A DNA stretch of 29,600 nt from Flavobacteriales bacterium UBA1959 (GTDB taxonomy: Bacteria; Bacteroidota; Bacteroidia; Flavobacteriales_D; Sanyastnellaceae), in the NCBI GenBank assembly GCA_002336085.1, contig DDEH01000013.1, forward strand, positions 1-29,600. The letters are read 5' to 3'. Of the stretch, positions 1 to 8,496 are shown one piece after another. A program made the translations under genes and the position numbers. The notes under the pieces were generated by a model. The model was not told where the DNA came from. It saw only the letters and a list, made by a program, of their open reading frames with translations, and did no database searches. Every line of letters starts with the position of its first letter. Positions within the stretch are counted from its first letter, which is position 1.

Positions 1-84
1 TTCTCCTAATAGCATAGAAGCCAAGAAGAAAACAACATTGATGATGATCAGGTTTTTTACGACCTGTGGGGCATTTTGAAGCAT
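1..84 (-). CDS. Rhomboid family intramembrane serine protease, N-terminal 28 residues only
   Basis: Only the first 28 codons are present; the gene runs off the left edge. The translation begins MLQNAPQVVKNLIIINVVFF, a hydrophilic stretch followed by the first hydrophobic segment, as in Bacteroidetes rhomboid proteases. Catalytic residues (GxSG and a later His) lie outside the window. Its ATG shares one base with the mutL stop (TAATG), so it is very probably translationally coupled to mutL; mutL-rhomboid is a common order in Flavobacteria (recalled, not checked). The identification rests on the short N-terminus plus the neighbourhood. Confidence 0.7.
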   Translation of the reverse strand, partial: MLQNAPQVVKNLIIINVVFFLASMLLGE

Positions 85-1931
85 TATTGAAATCGTTGCT
101 CGATGTCTTTGGCATCAAAGTTAACTATCACGCGGCGACCAAACGGGTCACGGTCGGGAGTGGAGCATCCGAATAGTCTATCCAGCAAGTCCGCCATTTC
201 TTTAGGCTCCAGGATCTTGCCCGAACGAATCGCCATGGACTTTGCCATCTGGGCAGCGACACGTTCGGCTCTGGAAATTCCGGGCAACTCGTTCCCATCG
301 TCCTCAAGCACCGCCTCTATGAGCAGGGTAGGACTCGATTCTCCTTCCGCCGGCATTCCCGTGATTTGTACACCGCTCTCATGCGATTCGAGCTGCAAGC
401 CCATTCGCTCAAGCCAAGACTTAGACTCCAACACAAAATGACGGTCAATTGCATTCAACTCGACCACTTTGGGAAACAACAATTGCTGCACAGGAATAGA
501 AGCCGTTTCATGTTCTAGTTGACCCACTAGCAATTCGTAAAGAACCCTTAGATGGGCCCGATTCTGGTCGATTAACAAGAGTCCTGAACGAGTGCTCGTA
601 GCGATGTATCGCTGCTGAAACTGGAAAAACGATCGCTTTTGATCCACAGCATGGGCGCCCAACAAAGAGAAGTCTGAATCGCCAGCATCAGATGCAACCA
701 ACTCAATCGTCACTTCAGAATCTCCAACGCTACTAGGTTCTGAAACAGGTTCGTCTCCATACAGTTTCTTCCAGGCATCCATCTGTCCTCTTCCTGGGCG
801 CAGGCTGTTTCCGTGTGATGGCGTCCGAAAAGGGTTGTAATCCGCGTTTATTTGAACCGAAGGTTCTTTTACGGGCCGGGAGGGATCTACAGGCGTAATA
901 TTGAGGCCAGGTTCCTGATCAAAGTCGAGCGATGGAGCGACAGCATATTTCCCCAATCCGCGACGAATCGCTGGTAAAAGCAAGGATAGTACATGGCGCT
1001 CTTCGTCAAATTTAACCTCCGTTTTTGTGGGGTGAATGTTCACGTCCAAGCGGGCTGGATCAATGGTCAAAAACAGCACATAAAGCGGGAATTGGTCGCG
1101 CGGAAGAAGCCCCTCATATGCCTGCATAACGGTCCGATGTAACAGCGGATGCTTGATGAATCGCTGATTCACAAACAAAAATTGCTCTCCCCGAGTGCGG
1201 CGGGCGAACTCAGGCTTCCCTACGAATCCTTCTACCGAAACCACGTCCGTTTTTTCATCTACCGGAACCAATCGTTCGTCGTATTTGCTTCCAAATACTC
1301 CAACGACACGCTTTCGACGCGACGTGCCTTTTAAGTTAAACAGCTCAGAATCGTTGTGAGAAAGTAAGAAATGTACTTCTTCATGTGCAAGCGCCAAACG
1401 ATGAAACTCATCAATGACATGGCGCAGCTCCACAGCATCTGATTTTAAGAAGTTACGTCTCGCAGGGACATTGTAAAACAGATTACGCACTGCGATTTGA
1501 GTGCCAACTTCCATGGGACAAGGCATGGGACTTTCTGCTTTTCCTCCTTCCAATGTCAATTTGGAACCATGGTCCTCGCTTGCGTGTCGCGTCTTCAACT
1601 CAACATGTGCAATCGATGCAATAGAAGCCAACGCCTCTCCTCGGAATCCTTTGGACACAATGCTATAAAGATCCTCTGCAACACTAATTTTTGACGTGGC
1701 GTGCCGCTGGAAACAGCGTTTAGCATCGGCCAGGACCATGCCGGTACCATTGTCCAATACCTGGATCAATGTTCGGCCCGCATCGATGACCCGCACTTCA
1801 ATGCGTCTCGCTCCAGAATCAATGGCATTTTCCATGAGCTCCTTGACGGCAGACGCCGGACGCTGCACCACCTCTCCAGCTGCTATTTGATTGGAGACAT
1901 TTTCAGGAAGTTGTCGAATTACCTCAGGCAT
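84..1931 (-). CDS. mutL: DNA mismatch repair protein MutL, with degenerate endonuclease motif
   Basis: MutL couples mismatch recognition by MutS to downstream strand processing. The N-terminal GHKL ATPase is intact: E31/N35 in ELMENAIDSGA, DNGTGM at 60-65 and GFRGEAL at 96-102. The transducer region includes DVNIHPTKTEV at about 296-306, followed by a linker (about 340-430) and a C-terminal dimerisation domain. The position of the metal-binding endonuclease motif DQHA(x)2E(x)4E reads DQNRAHLRVLYE (455-466), so the His and first Glu are replaced; the C-terminal CPHGRP-type motif is also not recognisable. Length (615 aa) is normal. The gene overlaps the upstream small gene by 8 bases and the downstream rhomboid start by one base, so it sits in a three-gene operon. 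Confidence 0.97.
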   Translation of the reverse strand: MPEVIRQLPENVSNQIAAGEVVQRPASAVKELMENAIDSGARRIEVRVIDAGRTLIQVLDNGTGMVLADAKRCFQRHATSKISVAEDLYSIVSKGFRGEALASIASIAHVELKTRHASEDHGSKLTLEGGKAESPMPCPMEVGTQIAVRNLFYNVPARRNFLKSDAVELRHVIDEFHRLALAHEEVHFLLSHNDSELFNLKGTSRRKRVVGVFGSKYDERLVPVDEKTDVVSVEGFVGKPEFARRTRGEQFLFVNQRFIKHPLLHRTVMQAYEGLLPRDQFPLYVLFLTIDPARLDVNIHPTKTEVKFDEERHVLSLLLPAIRRGLGKYAVAPSLDFDQEPGLNITPVDPSRPVKEPSVQINADYNPFRTPSHGNSLRPGRGQMDAWKKLYGDEPVSEPSSVGDSEVTIELVASDAGDSDFSLLGAHAVDQKRSFFQFQQRYIATSTRSGLLLIDQNRAHLRVLYELLVGQLEHETASIPVQQLLFPKVVELNAIDRHFVLESKSWLERMGLQLESHESGVQITGMPAEGESSPTLLIEAVLEDDGNELPGISRAERVAAQMAKSMAIRSGKILEPKEMADLLDRLFGCSTPDRDPFGRRVIVNFDAKDIEQRFQ

Positions 1932-2292
1932 TTTCCATCCATTTCAAAACACGCGAAAAATCACTTTGTTCCACCCATTGAATTCCTTTCCAAGCCAGCC
2001 AAATCAACACTGCAGCAATCATCCCCGCACGCAACATCGACAACCGCGCAGCGGATAATTGTTCCTTGCGCGCCTCCGATCGGTCAGAATTATACGAAGT
2101 ACCGCGGGCACGAAAACGGATGGCCTTTGTCTCGGCCTTCTCATGGTTTGCCGCTGTGACCACCTTTTCAACCTGTTCCTTTCGATCGCGCCATTTTCCG
2201 TCCAAATCCGGCAGATGCCTCGACTTGAATTCAAACCGGCGTGGGTCTGTTCGGACATTCCGAAACATCGATTTAAGACGAGGGGCTTGCAT
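1924..2292 (-). CDS. Small conserved membrane protein upstream of mutL
   Basis: A 122-residue protein of unknown function. The first ~85 residues are basic and charged (RFEFKSRHLPDLDGKWRDRK), then one membrane segment (about residues 87-106, LRAGMIAAVLIWLAWKGIQW) and a short tail. Basic proteins with a FxxKxRxxxxxxxxxxxRK pattern and a C-terminal helix occur beside mutL in Bacteroidetes; in databases some carry the misleading name riboflavin synthase subunit beta, and nothing here supports that enzyme activity. It overlaps mutL by 8 bases. The start at 2292 is the first ATG after a TAAATTTG box; an internal ATG at 2268 is the alternative. Confidence 0.8.
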   Translation of the reverse strand: MQAPRLKSMFRNVRTDPRRFEFKSRHLPDLDGKWRDRKEQVEKVVTAANHEKAETKAIRFRARGTSYNSDRSEARKEQLSAARLSMLRAGMIAAVLIWLAWKGIQWVEQSDFSRVLKWMENA

Positions 2293-2299
2293 GGGTAAG

Positions 2300-2307
2300 C
2301 AAATTTA
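2300..2307 (-). promoter_or_regulatory. Candidate -7 box for the small protein/mutL/rhomboid operon
   Basis: On the minus strand this reads TAAATTTG, an exact match to the Bacteroidetes TAnnTTTG -7 element, in the 39-base gap after ispH. It ends 7 bases before the ATG at 2292, implying a very short leader. I see no clear TTG -33 element at the usual distance. Confidence 0.45.
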
Positions 2308-2331
2308 CGCCGGAGCACCGGTAATTCAGAC

Positions 2332-3576
2332 TCAGAGCGCCATTCGTTGTTCAAAATCGACTAACACGTCATCCACATTCTTAGCACCAGGGTACCGCTG
2401 TAGAATCGAATGAATCACACGATCTACCGTCGCATCGGGACAAGAAGCTCCGCTCGTTACTAAAATATGTGGCACTCTCTCCCCGCTTGCCTCGGGCCAC
2501 GGATCCATCGTAGATTGATGCAAACCCAACCGCCAATCAAAGTGCTGAACCGCGCCGTCCGGCAAAAGCTCCTTCTCATTCCGAATGAAAAAAGTGGGCA
2601 ATACCGCCTCGCACAATTCAACCAGATGAGACGTATTCGAACTGTTGTATCCGCCGACCACCAGCGCCATATCCGTTCCTGGCATTCCCAAGGCTGCCTC
2701 CGTGGCCTGCTGATTATCGTTGGTTGCGTAACACAAAGTATCCCGAGTATTGGCAAAATCCGTACTGTCACCACTGGCTTTTCGAGCCACCACGGCCTGT
2801 TTGATCCGGTCGCTGATGGCCTGAGTGTCTGACGCCAACATTGTGGTTTGATTGACCACACCGATACGGTTTAGATGCAATTTCGGGTCAAATCCCTTGG
2901 ACGTTCTACCGTCGAAATGAGTGTCAAACTCTGACCAATCCCTCTCTCCCAAAATGAATCCGCAGAGCACTTCAGCTTCCTCCATATTCTTGATGACCAT
3001 GGCATGACCACTTTCGCCCGCATGGCTAAAGGTCGCTCGCGTCTCCTCATGGATAGGCTTGCCGTGAATAACGATTGTGTAATCTTCGGTCGCCAACTTT
3101 GCCGAACGCTTCCAGACCTTTTCGACAAATGGACAAGTCGTGTTATAGGTATCAACGTCCACGCCAATGGCCTTCAATTCAGCTTCGATTTCCAGCGTGG
3201 TTCCAAAGGCAGGAATGAGCACGACATCATCTCGATTGAGTTCGGACATCGGAGTCAAAATCGCACCTTCGGTATCCTGCAAAAATCGGATGCCACGGTC
3301 CTGCAAATCATCATTTACTTCCGGATTGTGAATCATTTGGCTCAGGAGAAAAATACGTTTTCCTGGATTTTCATCAATGGCCCGATAAGCAATTTCAATG
3401 GCATTCTCGACTCCAAAACAAAACCCAAAATGCCTAGCCAGAATAAAGCGGACCGTTCCAAAATCCAGAACGGTTGGATCGAAATCCTGCTTTCGCGGGT
3501 CACGGGCTTTTCGCTTGGCTTTCACCCGAGAAATGATGGGACTTAGATAAAACGTAGGAACTTCAAAGCTGCGCAT
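2332..3576 (-). CDS. ispH: 4-hydroxy-3-methylbut-2-enyl diphosphate reductase IspH (LytB), long Bacteroidetes form
   Basis: IspH catalyses the last step of the MEP isoprenoid pathway, reducing HMBPP to IPP and DMAPP with a [4Fe-4S] cluster. The three cluster cysteines are visible: ARHFGFCFGVENA (C53 from the chosen start), NTTCPFVEKVWKR and SGASCPDATVDRV. Substrate-site residues are present in HNPEV, HGKPIHEETRA (with the catalytic Glu), NQTTML and GGYNSSNTSHL. At 414 residues it is about 100 longer than the E. coli enzyme, with an N-terminal extension (FEVPTFYLSPIISRVK) and internal insertions that I recall as typical for Bacteroidetes. Reading from 3645 is possible, but the family-like N-terminus starts at MRSFEVP (3576), just after a promoter-like TTG-N19-TTTCTTTG. 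Confidence 0.96.
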   Translation of the reverse strand: MRSFEVPTFYLSPIISRVKAKRKARDPRKQDFDPTVLDFGTVRFILARHFGFCFGVENAIEIAYRAIDENPGKRIFLLSQMIHNPEVNDDLQDRGIRFLQDTEGAILTPMSELNRDDVVLIPAFGTTLEIEAELKAIGVDVDTYNTTCPFVEKVWKRSAKLATEDYTIVIHGKPIHEETRATFSHAGESGHAMVIKNMEEAEVLCGFILGERDWSEFDTHFDGRTSKGFDPKLHLNRIGVVNQTTMLASDTQAISDRIKQAVVARKASGDSTDFANTRDTLCYATNDNQQATEAALGMPGTDMALVVGGYNSSNTSHLVELCEAVLPTFFIRNEKELLPDGAVQHFDWRLGLHQSTMDPWPEASGERVPHILVTSGASCPDATVDRVIHSILQRYPGAKNVDDVLVDFEQRMAL

Positions 3577-3580
3577 GAGG

Positions 3581-3610
3581 CAAAGAAATAGAAAGCAATT
3601 TGAAACCCAA
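3581..3610 (-). promoter_or_regulatory. Candidate ispH promoter (TTG-N19-TTTCTTTG)
   Basis: On the minus strand a TTG (3610-3608) is followed after 19 bases by TTTCTTTG (3588-3581), one mismatch from TAnnTTTG. The box ends 4 bases before the ispH ATG, so transcription would begin at or beside the start codon. Confidence 0.35.
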
Positions 3611-3698
3611 CCCTTCAAGAGGAAAGAATGTTGGCCGCCCCTCAAAATTTACCTGGATTTTTCGCAACCTCTGCTGGCATTTGCCCGTATTAGAAAGC

Positions 3699-3794
3699 AT
3701 GAAGAAATTTCCACTCCGATACCTGGCATTGATCATACTAATGTTTGTGGCATCGGTTACATCCTTCGTGGCAGCGACAGACGTGCTGTTCTGA
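3699..3794 (+). CDS. Possible 31-residue membrane or signal-peptide-like small protein
   Basis: The 218-base gap between ispH and the next minus-strand gene holds a plus-strand reading frame beginning MKKFPLRYLALIILMFVASV and ending TSFVAATDVLF before TGA. It has a basic n-region (MKKFPLR), a hydrophobic core (YLALIILMFVASV) and a possible cleavage site near VAA, so it looks like either a bare signal peptide or a single-pass microprotein. It ends one base before the stop codon of the convergent lipoprotein gene. I see no strong promoter box and no homologue that I recognise. It could be a chance frame, or the remnant of a secreted protein gene. Confidence 0.3.
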   Translation: MKKFPLRYLALIILMFVASVTSFVAATDVLF

Positions 3795-4193
3795 TTACTT
3801 AAACGTGCCACGAATTTCTCTAAATCGCAAGGTTGGAGATTTTCGTGCTATACGTTTCATGACTTTGTGCACTTCCTGCGCATCCAACTCTTCTCCCCGA
3901 ATCAGTCGCCATGCATGCAGCTGTATCAAAGGAGCTGTCAATTCAGGAGCTACAGCCAAGAAAGGCCAATCCTGCGTTTCAATTTTCACTTGGATTTCAG
4001 CAGAGTTAGCAATCCATTCCAACGATAGTGCATCCAAAGCGAGCATCTCTCCAGCACAATCGTCTACGCCCCGTCGAAGCCGCCATTCCAAAGCTTCTTC
4101 CACCCAGTCCTGTGAAGCCAAGCCATCAGCAGGCCAATCCGGCATTCCCGAGCAACCGAAGCAAAAGAGAGAAGCGATGAAAGTGCTCAGCAT
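3795..4193 (-). CDS. Small putative lipoprotein, unknown function
   Basis: 132 residues; not recognised. The N-terminus MLSTFIASLFCFGCSG has a hydrophobic stretch ending in a Cys (C14) that could be lipidated, but the signal is short, has no Lys/Arg and a poor lipobox (CFGC). An in-frame stop two codons upstream rules out a longer N-terminus. The rest is soluble, Trp-rich in the first half (PDWPADGLASQDWVEEALEW) with a C-terminal basic helix (VHKVMKRIARKSPTLRFREI). The start overlaps the stop of the upstream dehydrogenase (ATGCTGA), so the pair is probably translationally coupled. The protein may be a lineage-restricted partner of that enzyme; nothing in the sequence gives a function. Confidence 0.65.
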   Translation of the reverse strand: MLSTFIASLFCFGCSGMPDWPADGLASQDWVEEALEWRLRRGVDDCAGEMLALDALSLEWIANSAEIQVKIETQDWPFLAVAPELTAPLIQLHAWRLIRGEELDAQEVHKVMKRIARKSPTLRFREIRGTFK

Positions 4194-5530
4194 TTTTCAT
4201 GCGTCTCTTCGAATCGCACACCCATACGCTCCAATTCTGGCAGAATAATGTTATAGTAATCACGGTGCAAAGGAACTTCCACTCCCGCTTTATTGAATTT
4301 CCCATTGAGTATAGCCTCAGCTGCAATCGCCATTGGCCAGCCCACGGTATCGGCCATGCCCGTATAAACAGAATCACGGCCTTCCAAGCGCAGTGAACTG
4401 GTCACTTCGTGTCGTTCACCGTCGCGCTCATAGAGAAAGCGATGCCACATGACAATCATGTCCCGGTCTTGAGGCTTTAACTTCCACTTGGCTTCTAACA
4501 GTTCCTGTATAATCTGAGCAGGAGTTCCTTCTGTGGTCCGCGGCCCATTTTGCTCATCGAAAAGCCCGAGCCACCGCAAGCGTGAAAGGGACTCCTCGGA
4601 GCATCGTGCCACCCTCAAAACAGCAGATTCAAGTCCTTCTTCTGCCCATAATGCTGGCACAAAAGAACGCAACCAATCGGCCCAAGAACTACCTATTGGC
4701 CACTTCATGCTAACATCATCGCGGACACATCCCAATTGCACGAGAGCATCCCACCCATCACAAAAACCTTCGCCTCTGAGCGTTCCGCGAACCAATGTCT
4801 GAATGCCATCTAAGCCATACTTGCCTACATAAGCCACCGAATCCCGGTTCGGATACCCTTCAAAAGCGACACCTCCAACGGAGATGGTTCGCGCATTCTG
4901 AAAGACACGATGCGGTGGAACAAGCCGATGCGCTCCTCCTGCCAAAAATGTTGCGGGGCCGGCTTGACCCGCAAGCACAACATTCCGAGGATTCCAACTG
5001 AATTTGTAATGCCATGGATTGTCATCATAATCAGGGGCTATCAACCCTCCACAATACGATTCGAACTCAAGCATTTTCCCGCCCTCTTCCTCGATGCGAT
5101 CCAACACTTGTTTCGCACTGAGGTGGTCGATTCCAGGGTCCAATCCTATTTCGTTCAATACGAGAACTCCTTTTTCTAGAGCCCGCTCGTGCAATGCCTG
5201 CATTTCCTCACCCACATAGCTGGGAGTGATTACTGGAATGCCTGCCTCAATCGCAACCGATGCAATTTGAGGATGCAAAAACGCCGGAACCATGGAAATC
5301 ACGAGATCCGCAGCTTGAATACGCTGATTGCGTGCCGCATCATTCGTCGGATCAATGGCAAAGGCTTCAGATGCCGGATGACCAGCACATTTTTGCTCAG
5401 CCAGTGCCAAGTCGACATCGCCAACAGCTACTTTCCATCCATTAGAATGCGATCTATTGAGCAATTCCTGGATCAACGATGAACTCGATCTTCCTGCCCC
5501 CAATACCATGACCTTCTTCATTGCTTCCAT
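4187..5530 (-). CDS. Saccharopine dehydrogenase family oxidoreductase (saccharopine reductase-like)
   Basis: A 447-residue NAD(P)-dependent oxidoreductase. The N-terminal Rossmann motif is VMVLGAGRSSSSLIQEL; next come IDPTNDAARNQRIQAADLVISMVP (dinucleotide domain) and NEIGLDPGIDHLSA, a signature of the saccharopine-reductase/LYS9-like C-terminal domain, then SYCGGLIAPDYDDNPWHYKFSWNPRNVV. Members act on saccharopine or related carboxyalkyl amino acids in lysine metabolism; the true substrate is not readable here. Length suits the family. Two starts are plausible, 5530 (MEAMKK) and 5521 (MKKVMVLGAG); the latter fits family N-termini. An ATG at 5535 opens a five-codon frame whose TGA overlaps the 5521 ATG. 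It is followed by the overlapping small lipoprotein. Confidence 0.9.
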   Translation of the reverse strand: MEAMKKVMVLGAGRSSSSLIQELLNRSHSNGWKVAVGDVDLALAEQKCAGHPASEAFAIDPTNDAARNQRIQAADLVISMVPAFLHPQIASVAIEAGIPVITPSYVGEEMQALHERALEKGVLVLNEIGLDPGIDHLSAKQVLDRIEEEGGKMLEFESYCGGLIAPDYDDNPWHYKFSWNPRNVVLAGQAGPATFLAGGAHRLVPPHRVFQNARTISVGGVAFEGYPNRDSVAYVGKYGLDGIQTLVRGTLRGEGFCDGWDALVQLGCVRDDVSMKWPIGSSWADWLRSFVPALWAEEGLESAVLRVARCSEESLSRLRWLGLFDEQNGPRTTEGTPAQIIQELLEAKWKLKPQDRDMIVMWHRFLYERDGERHEVTSSLRLEGRDSVYTGMADTVGWPMAIAAEAILNGKFNKAGVEVPLHRDYYNIILPELERMGVRFEETHEKC

Positions 5531-5547
5531 TGCATTTCGCTTTGCAC

Positions 5548-5555
5548 CAAAGATA
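5548..5555 (-). promoter_or_regulatory. Candidate -7 box for the saccharopine dehydrogenase-like gene
   Basis: Minus-strand TATCTTTG matches TAnnTTTG exactly and ends 17 bases before the ATG at 5530, in the 102-base divergent gap 5531-5632. A TTTCG about 22 bases further upstream is only a weak -33 candidate. Confidence 0.5.
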
Positions 5556-5632
5556 ATTCAGGAATAAAGCTTGGCACGAAATTCGCGTAATGAAAGACGC
5601 ATTCGCATTAACTTCGCTGTCCACACTCACCT

Positions 5633-7027
5633 ATGCAAATCCCTTTCAAACCTAGCTCAAGCCGCACTTGGACTCTCGTCATTGCCGTGGCTCTATTTGC
5701 TGCATTATCAGGGTGTTCAGGATCCAAAGCCTTTGTCAAACGTGCCCTCAAGATGGAAGAGGTAGGCATGATGAATCAAGCCGCCAATTTCTACTTCATA
5801 GCCGTGGAAAAAGACCCATACAGCGCAGAAGCCCTGGCCGGTCTTCAGCGGTCTGGACAGTGGGTACTGAACGATCACTTGAACCAGTTTGAACAATCTC
5901 GGGCCGAAGGCAACCGATCCGCGGCCGTAGAGGCTTACGAACGGGCAAAGGCATACCAGTCGAAAATCGAACGCGTGGGTATTGGATTGTTGGTTTTGAG
6001 TGAAACAGAAGCAGCCTATAATCGAGTCAAGAACGACCACCTAGAAGATGTATACGAAGCTGCAATTGAACACCTCGAAGCCGAAGAATTCAGAGATGCG
6101 CTGCGAGATTTTGATGAAGTCATCCGCTTAGATTCAGGATACAAGGACGCCGAAACTCTGGCCAATGTCGCTTTCTGCGAACCGCTTTATCGGAATGGCA
6201 TGAAAGCTATCGAAGCGTCGCACTGGCGATCAGCCCATGCAGATTTCAACGCATGTGTTTCACGCGACGCCAACTACAAAGAGGCGCGACGCCTCCGTGA
6301 CGATTGCTTGGAGAAGGGACAATTTGCCATCGCGCTCGTAAACTTTGAAAACGGCTCCAATCGCTCGGGAATGGAGACCAAGTTGAAGTCATTTGTTCAA
6401 CAGGCCTTGGGAGAAAGTCTCGACCCTTTTCTGCACCTTGTCGACCGTGAGAACCAGGACCTCATCCTCCAAGAACAACAACTGTCCCTCAGCGGTGTAA
6501 TCGACGCCAACTCTGCAGTGGAAGTAGGCGGACTGATGGGAGCCAAGGCCATTTTGAAAGGAACCGTGGTATCGTGCGATGTAAGCGCTTCTTCGTTGCA
6601 GCGGTCGAACATGCAGGGTTTTGAAGGATACAAAGTGGCAAAAGTCAATGAGAACGGAAAAAAGGTCTACGAAACGAAATACCGTCGTGTGACCTACCAA
6701 AATTATCGGCAGTCACGGACGGTGATAATCACTGTTCAACTTGCCCTGATTTCCCTCGCAACGGGGAAAACAGAAATGACGGAAATCATCAAACGCGAAA
6801 TCAATGATCATGTGGCCTATTCCCGATACGGCGGAGATCATAAAAACATCTACCCCTCTCGCAGCAATGGAAGCATGCATCGCATGGGAAGAAGAAGCTT
6901 GATGACAGAACTCGCGGCGAATTCAATTCTGAAATCCGAAGCCTTGATGATTGATAATGCCGTATCCGAAATTGCGGAAACAGCACGAGCACGAGTGGAA
7001 TCAGAAGCAAAACGATTGGTGCCTTGA
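5633..7027 (+). CDS. Lipoprotein with TPR-like repeats and a CsgG/LpoB-like domain
   Basis: 464 residues with a lipoprotein signal (ALFAALSGC, lipidated C28). Residues about 33-225 look like degenerate tetratricopeptide helices (NQAANFYFIAVEKDPYSAEA; FRDALRDFDEVIRLDSGYKD; WRSAHADFNACVSRDANYKE). From about 230 the sequence takes on the CsgG/LpoB pattern: FAIALVNFENGSNRSGMETK, then LVDRENQDLILQEQQLSLSG, and GGLMGAKAILKGTVVS. CsgG forms an outer-membrane export channel and LpoB activates a penicillin-binding protein; I infer an outer-membrane or periplasmic envelope role but cannot choose between them. The stop overlaps the start of the next lipoprotein gene (TTGA). The only promoter-like site I see is the weak TAACTTCG at 5609-5616. 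Confidence 0.8.
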   Translation: MQIPFKPSSSRTWTLVIAVALFAALSGCSGSKAFVKRALKMEEVGMMNQAANFYFIAVEKDPYSAEALAGLQRSGQWVLNDHLNQFEQSRAEGNRSAAVEAYERAKAYQSKIERVGIGLLVLSETEAAYNRVKNDHLEDVYEAAIEHLEAEEFRDALRDFDEVIRLDSGYKDAETLANVAFCEPLYRNGMKAIEASHWRSAHADFNACVSRDANYKEARRLRDDCLEKGQFAIALVNFENGSNRSGMETKLKSFVQQALGESLDPFLHLVDRENQDLILQEQQLSLSGVIDANSAVEVGGLMGAKAILKGTVVSCDVSASSLQRSNMQGFEGYKVAKVNENGKKVYETKYRRVTYQNYRQSRTVIITVQLALISLATGKTEMTEIIKREINDHVAYSRYGGDHKNIYPSRSNGSMHRMGRRSLMTELAANSILKSEALMIDNAVSEIAETARARVESEAKRLVP

Positions 7028-8418
7028 ACAAATTCCACAAATCCTTTCAGCTCGTTAGTCTTAGTGCAGCTCAAGGAGTTGTAGCTCTGGCCGCTCTTCT
7101 GCTCGTAAATGGGTGTGCTGTGTCGAAAAAGTGGGGCGAGGTGCCTATATGGATTGGCGAGCGTCCGCGCATGACCAGCGAGTACATCGGAATTGCGAGC
7201 GCGAGTAAAACACAATTTGGAGTTGATGCGTTTGGTGCGGCGCAAAAACGAGCTCTCGCGGAACTCGCCGGACAAATCCGCGTCACCATTGAGTCGTCCT
7301 CCATCCTGCACACCACACAATTTCAAGGCATCGCTGGTCAGAATTTTTCTGAAAGAATTAAAAGCACATCCGCCGAAGATCTTGAGGGCTATGAATTGGT
7401 GGGACGCTATGAAAGCGAAACTGATATTTGGGCGTACTATCGACTTAGCAAGGCCAAGTATCAGAGGATTCTAGCAGAGCGAAAAGCCTCAGACCTCGAG
7501 GTGGCTGGCGGACATTTTGAATCCGCACTCAGTGCTCATAAACAGGGCAATGCAACAATGGCAATAGACCGATACATTCGTTGTTTGGAGGCGCTGGAAA
7601 TGCACTGGGGTGAAATCAACCTTTGGAAATCAGATAAGGGCGAAGTCGCTCTTGATCGAGAAGCGTTGGATGGTATTTCACGACTCATTGGCAATATCCA
7701 TCTCCATGCCACAGATGAGCGTGTGATATTATCATTTTCAGAACGCTATCGCGGTGCATTGATATGCACCGCGTCGCTTGATGGAAGTCCGATGAGCAAC
7801 GCGCCCATTTCTTGGCGGTATAACCGCGGAACCCTTCCCAAAAGCGGAAGCAGTCAAACCGGCGCCACGGGTGAAATAACTGTTGGTATGGATCAATTTG
7901 AACCCGGTACGCGGTCTTCAGAATTGAGACTGAAACTGGACTTGGACCTACTTGCTCCCCGCATCGCAGAATCAGCCACACGTGTATTCTTGTCGCATCT
8001 TCCTGTGCCTTCATTGACCCTTCCAATCGAACTCACGCCCCCTACCATCTACTTTAGCACCACCGAAAAAGTGCGTGGAAAACAGCGCGACCAACAACTA
8101 TTGCGAAGTTCAATTGCCGAAGGACTGAGCGACCAAGGTGTAATCTGGGTTCAACAAAAAGAAGACGCAGACCTTATACTTCAGTTGGATTCTGACACCC
8201 GAGATGGGGGATCGGGCTCTGGCTTTTACACCGCTTTTCTCAATGCCTCAGTGGTACTCAAAACACCAAGCGGCGATCCTGTGCTTCAACAAAACCTTAG
8301 TGAAATTAAAGGAGTACAACTTGATTGGGAAAGTGCACATGCAGAAGCGTATCGAAAAGCCACGCTAGAAATAAAAGGCCGATTCGTAAGGCAATTGGTC
8401 AGCGCGCTTTACCAATGA
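7024..8418 (+). CDS. LPP20-like lipoprotein with Ig-like and C-terminal alpha/beta domains
   Basis: 464 residues from a TTG start that overlaps the preceding TGA (TTGA); no nearby ATG is available. The signal ends at LLLVNGC (C31). Residues about 38-165 resemble the LPP20 family (VPIWIGERPRMTSEYIGIAS, with conserved AQKRALAELAGQIRVTIESS). A helical stretch follows, then an Ig-like segment around 245-315 (TASLDGSPMSNAPISW, TGATGEITVG), and a C-terminal alpha/beta domain (LRSSIAEGLSDQGVIWVQQ, DADLILQLDSD, LNASVVLKTPSGDPVLQQ). I infer an envelope scaffold or partner of the upstream CsgG/LpoB-like protein. LPP20 family membership is by eye and needs a profile search. Confidence 0.75.
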   Translation: MNKFHKSFQLVSLSAAQGVVALAALLLVNGCAVSKKWGEVPIWIGERPRMTSEYIGIASASKTQFGVDAFGAAQKRALAELAGQIRVTIESSSILHTTQFQGIAGQNFSERIKSTSAEDLEGYELVGRYESETDIWAYYRLSKAKYQRILAERKASDLEVAGGHFESALSAHKQGNATMAIDRYIRCLEALEMHWGEINLWKSDKGEVALDREALDGISRLIGNIHLHATDERVILSFSERYRGALICTASLDGSPMSNAPISWRYNRGTLPKSGSSQTGATGEITVGMDQFEPGTRSSELRLKLDLDLLAPRIAESATRVFLSHLPVPSLTLPIELTPPTIYFSTTEKVRGKQRDQQLLRSSIAEGLSDQGVIWVQQKEDADLILQLDSDTRDGGSGSGFYTAFLNASVVLKTPSGDPVLQQNLSEIKGVQLDWESAHAEAYRKATLEIKGRFVRQLVSALYQ

Positions 8419-8496
8419 TACAATTGATGCATTATCCATTTTGGCATGTTTATTGAATTCACCAACTTGCAAACCAATAACAGAAAAATCACTCTT

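Noticed and set aside
103..441. Plus-strand reading frames opposite mutL, ispH, lptD, ftsH and other genes
   Set aside because: They lie antisense to well-supported conserved genes, have no recognisable domains and show no upstream signals; they are shadows of the real coding strand.
5516..5535. Five-codon upstream frame overlapping the saccharopine-dehydrogenase-like start
   Set aside because: ATG CAA TGG AAG CAA TGA arises from closely spaced ATGs and is too short to distinguish from chance; recorded only as a start-codon ambiguity.
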